Below, in pieces: positions 34,203 to 35,357 of a DNA stretch of 35,357 nucleotides; position 1 is the first letter of the stretch, and each line of letters starts with the position of its first letter. The position numbers and the translations under genes were made by a program. The stretch is from contig CALCZA010000143.1 in the NCBI GenBank assembly GCA_937906475.1, positions 1-35,357 on the forward strand, in the 5' to 3' direction. The notes beneath the pieces are model-generated. The model searched no databases. It was given only the letters and a program-made list of their open reading frames with translations, and was not told the origin of the DNA. Origin of the DNA: an uncultured bacterium. Its GTDB lineage: Bacteria > Planctomycetota > UBA1135 > UBA2386.

Positions 34203-35357
34203 ATGCGCAATCTCTGGGTTTCCTCGCTCGCCTGGGCACTACTCACGGCTTCGGTCGTAGGTCAATCTGTCAACGTTGCCACCAAAGATGTCTCCTGGGG
34301 CAATAACTCAGGTGCTGGCACGCCTGTTCTGACGGCGAGCGTCTACTACCCGGCGATCGCGTCGCTGCCCAACGCGGCGATTCTGCCAGCAACCACCGGT
34401 TATCCGGTCGTTGTGTTCATGCATGGTTGGGGCCGCTTGGGTAGCGATTACTACCGCTTGGGCCAAGAGTTGGCCTCGTCCGGTGTCGTCGCTGTCATGA
34501 TGAATACGGCGCTGTATAGCTACACCGAGATGGAGCACGACACCCGCGCGATGTTCGCAGCGCTCGGCGCTGCGAACATCGCGGACGGGGGCTTCTTCTC
34601 GGGCGCGTTGGACATGTCGCGCGTTGGTTTGCTTGGCCACTCGATGGGTGGTGCGGTGATCTCCCACGTTCTCAACGACGCTCGAAACGCGCCAACGAAT
34701 AACCCTGGCTACAAGTGCGCTCTTGCCTTGGCCCCCGCGAATCCCGCGATTGTATTTAGTGGCAGTGAGGTGCGCGTCCCGATCGGTTTGGTCTCAGGTC
34801 TAGGCGACCGGTTGACGCCGCCGGCGAGTCACGCGATCCCTTACTACAATGCGCTCGTCCCGGCCGCGGGGCTCAAGTTCCACTATCGGATGAACGGCAA
34901 CTGCACGCACATGAACTTGGCTGGCCTCGATTCGGCTCACCCTGCGGTCTTCGATCGCACCAAGAAGATCATGAAGGGTTTCTTCGGCCAGTTCCTCAAT
35001 AGTAGCGCACATGGCCTTGAGCCCGTACTTGGTGTTGAAGGCATGGGCGATCCGAACCTTGTCGGTGTCGATATGGACTCGGTCGTGCCACAGGCGTGGG
35101 TCGCTAGCGAACTGCGCATTGGAATGACCAGTCGCGTGTCGGTAGTCGCCGAATCTGGCTTGGCCGGCTTGATCATGGCTAACTCGGTGGCGTTACCGAC
35201 CTCGACGCTGGTTGGCACCCTGTTGCTTGATTCGGCGAGTGCGTTCACGGTTGCCGAGGCCTTCATCATGGGCGAGCGTTTCGACGTGATAATCACCGTC
35301 CCGATGATTCAGGAGTTGGTCGGCGTTAGCTTCGCTGTTCAGGGCGGGGGTGCGACG
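34203..35357 (+). CDS. Secreted alpha/beta hydrolase with C-terminal tail domain (cut by window edge)
   Basis: The first 385 residues of a secreted hydrolase, still open at the right edge. A signal peptide (about 1-20, SVVGQ) is followed by an alpha/beta-hydrolase domain with the oxyanion-hole motif MHGWG, the nucleophile elbow GHSMGG (Ser147), a GLGDRLTPP loop likely carrying the acid, and a CTHMN segment likely carrying the catalytic His. The layout resembles dienelactone-hydrolase/chlorophyllase-like esterases. From about residue 290 a beta-rich domain begins and reaches PMIQELVGVSFAVQ, the same kind of tail as at the ends of the proteins at 5501-6670 and 9600-11939. Substrate is unknown. 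The start is supported by GAAAGG eight bases upstream. Confidence 0.88.
   Translation, partial: MRNLWVSSLAWALLTASVVGQSVNVATKDVSWGNNSGAGTPVLTASVYYPAIASLPNAAILPATTGYPVVVFMHGWGRLGSDYYRLGQELASSGVVAVMMNTALYSYTEMEHDTRAMFAALGAANIADGGFFSGALDMSRVGLLGHSMGGAVISHVLNDARNAPTNNPGYKCALALAPANPAIVFSGSEVRVPIGLVSGLGDRLTPPASHAIPYYNALVPAAGLKFHYRMNGNCTHMNLAGLDSAHPAVFDRTKKIMKGFFGQFLNSSAHGLEPVLGVEGMGDPNLVGVDMDSVVPQAWVASELRIGMTSRVSVVAESGLAGLIMANSVALPTSTLVGTLLLDSASAFTVAEAFIMGERFDVIITVPMIQELVGVSFAVQGGGAT

Noticed and set aside
1-35357. Search for CRISPR arrays, tRNA or rRNA genes, IS ends and phage genes.
   Set aside because: No regularly spaced direct repeats, cloverleaf-like segments, transposases, integrases or terminal repeats were seen by eye.

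Overview
The window is GC-rich bacterial chromosome packed with secreted proteins: signal peptides, two lipoproteins, HEAT repeats, FAS1 domains, a PQQ-type propeller and two pentaheme cytochromes. Several secreted proteins share one type of C-terminal beta-rich tail. Together this suggests a planctomycete-like Gram-negative bacterium. That placement is inference; there is no rRNA or other phylogenetic marker here. No tRNA, rRNA, IS element, prophage or CRISPR array was seen.

Region 1 (1-14.2 kb) is mostly peptide, lipid and envelope metabolism. It holds an S9 prolyl oligopeptidase cut by the left edge, a fused 3-hydroxyacyl-CoA dehydrogenase/enoyl-CoA hydratase, a DEDDh exonuclease coupled to a secreted protein, a secreted HEAT-repeat protein, a lipoprotein built from a duplicated calcium-loop plus helical-hairpin unit, a pentaheme cytochrome c, and an S46 dipeptidyl peptidase.

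Region 2 (14.3-22.8 kb) is a membrane-lipid modification locus. Two divergent transcription units leave one control region (16223-16332) that holds a perfect inverted repeat. The left unit is a DUF1295 membrane protein plus a CFA-like methyltransferase. The right unit is a fatty-acid desaturase, an FAD oxidoreductase, a DUF1365 protein and a cyclopropane-fatty-acid synthase, joined by three 4-base stop/start overlaps. Next come a peroxiredoxin-like gene whose active-site codon is an in-frame UGA (a probable selenoprotein with a bacterial SECIS-like hairpin) and an SDR-DUF2867 fusion.

Region 3 (22.8-30.5 kb) looks like an envelope stress and sensing locus. It has a remnant of an SRPBCC gene, a CIA30-FAS1-FAS1 protein, an ATP10-like lipoprotein, a double-FAS1 protein, a PQQ-type propeller, and then a compact operon of ECF sigma factor, RskA-type anti-sigma factor and a cobalamin-binding protein. 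The last carries the CarH-type light-sensor signature W-x9-EH and the B12 motif ExHxxG but has no DNA-binding domain. I read Regions 2 and 3 together as a candidate light/singlet-oxygen stress island in which a B12 photosensor may act through sigma/anti-sigma partner switching. The parts are visible in the sequence; the circuit is a hypothesis.

Region 4 (30.6-35.4 kb) holds an RlmD/TrmA-type RNA uracil methyltransferase, a second pentaheme cytochrome followed by a clear intrinsic terminator, an intergenic stretch with consecutive strong hairpins, and a secreted alpha/beta hydrolase cut by the right edge.
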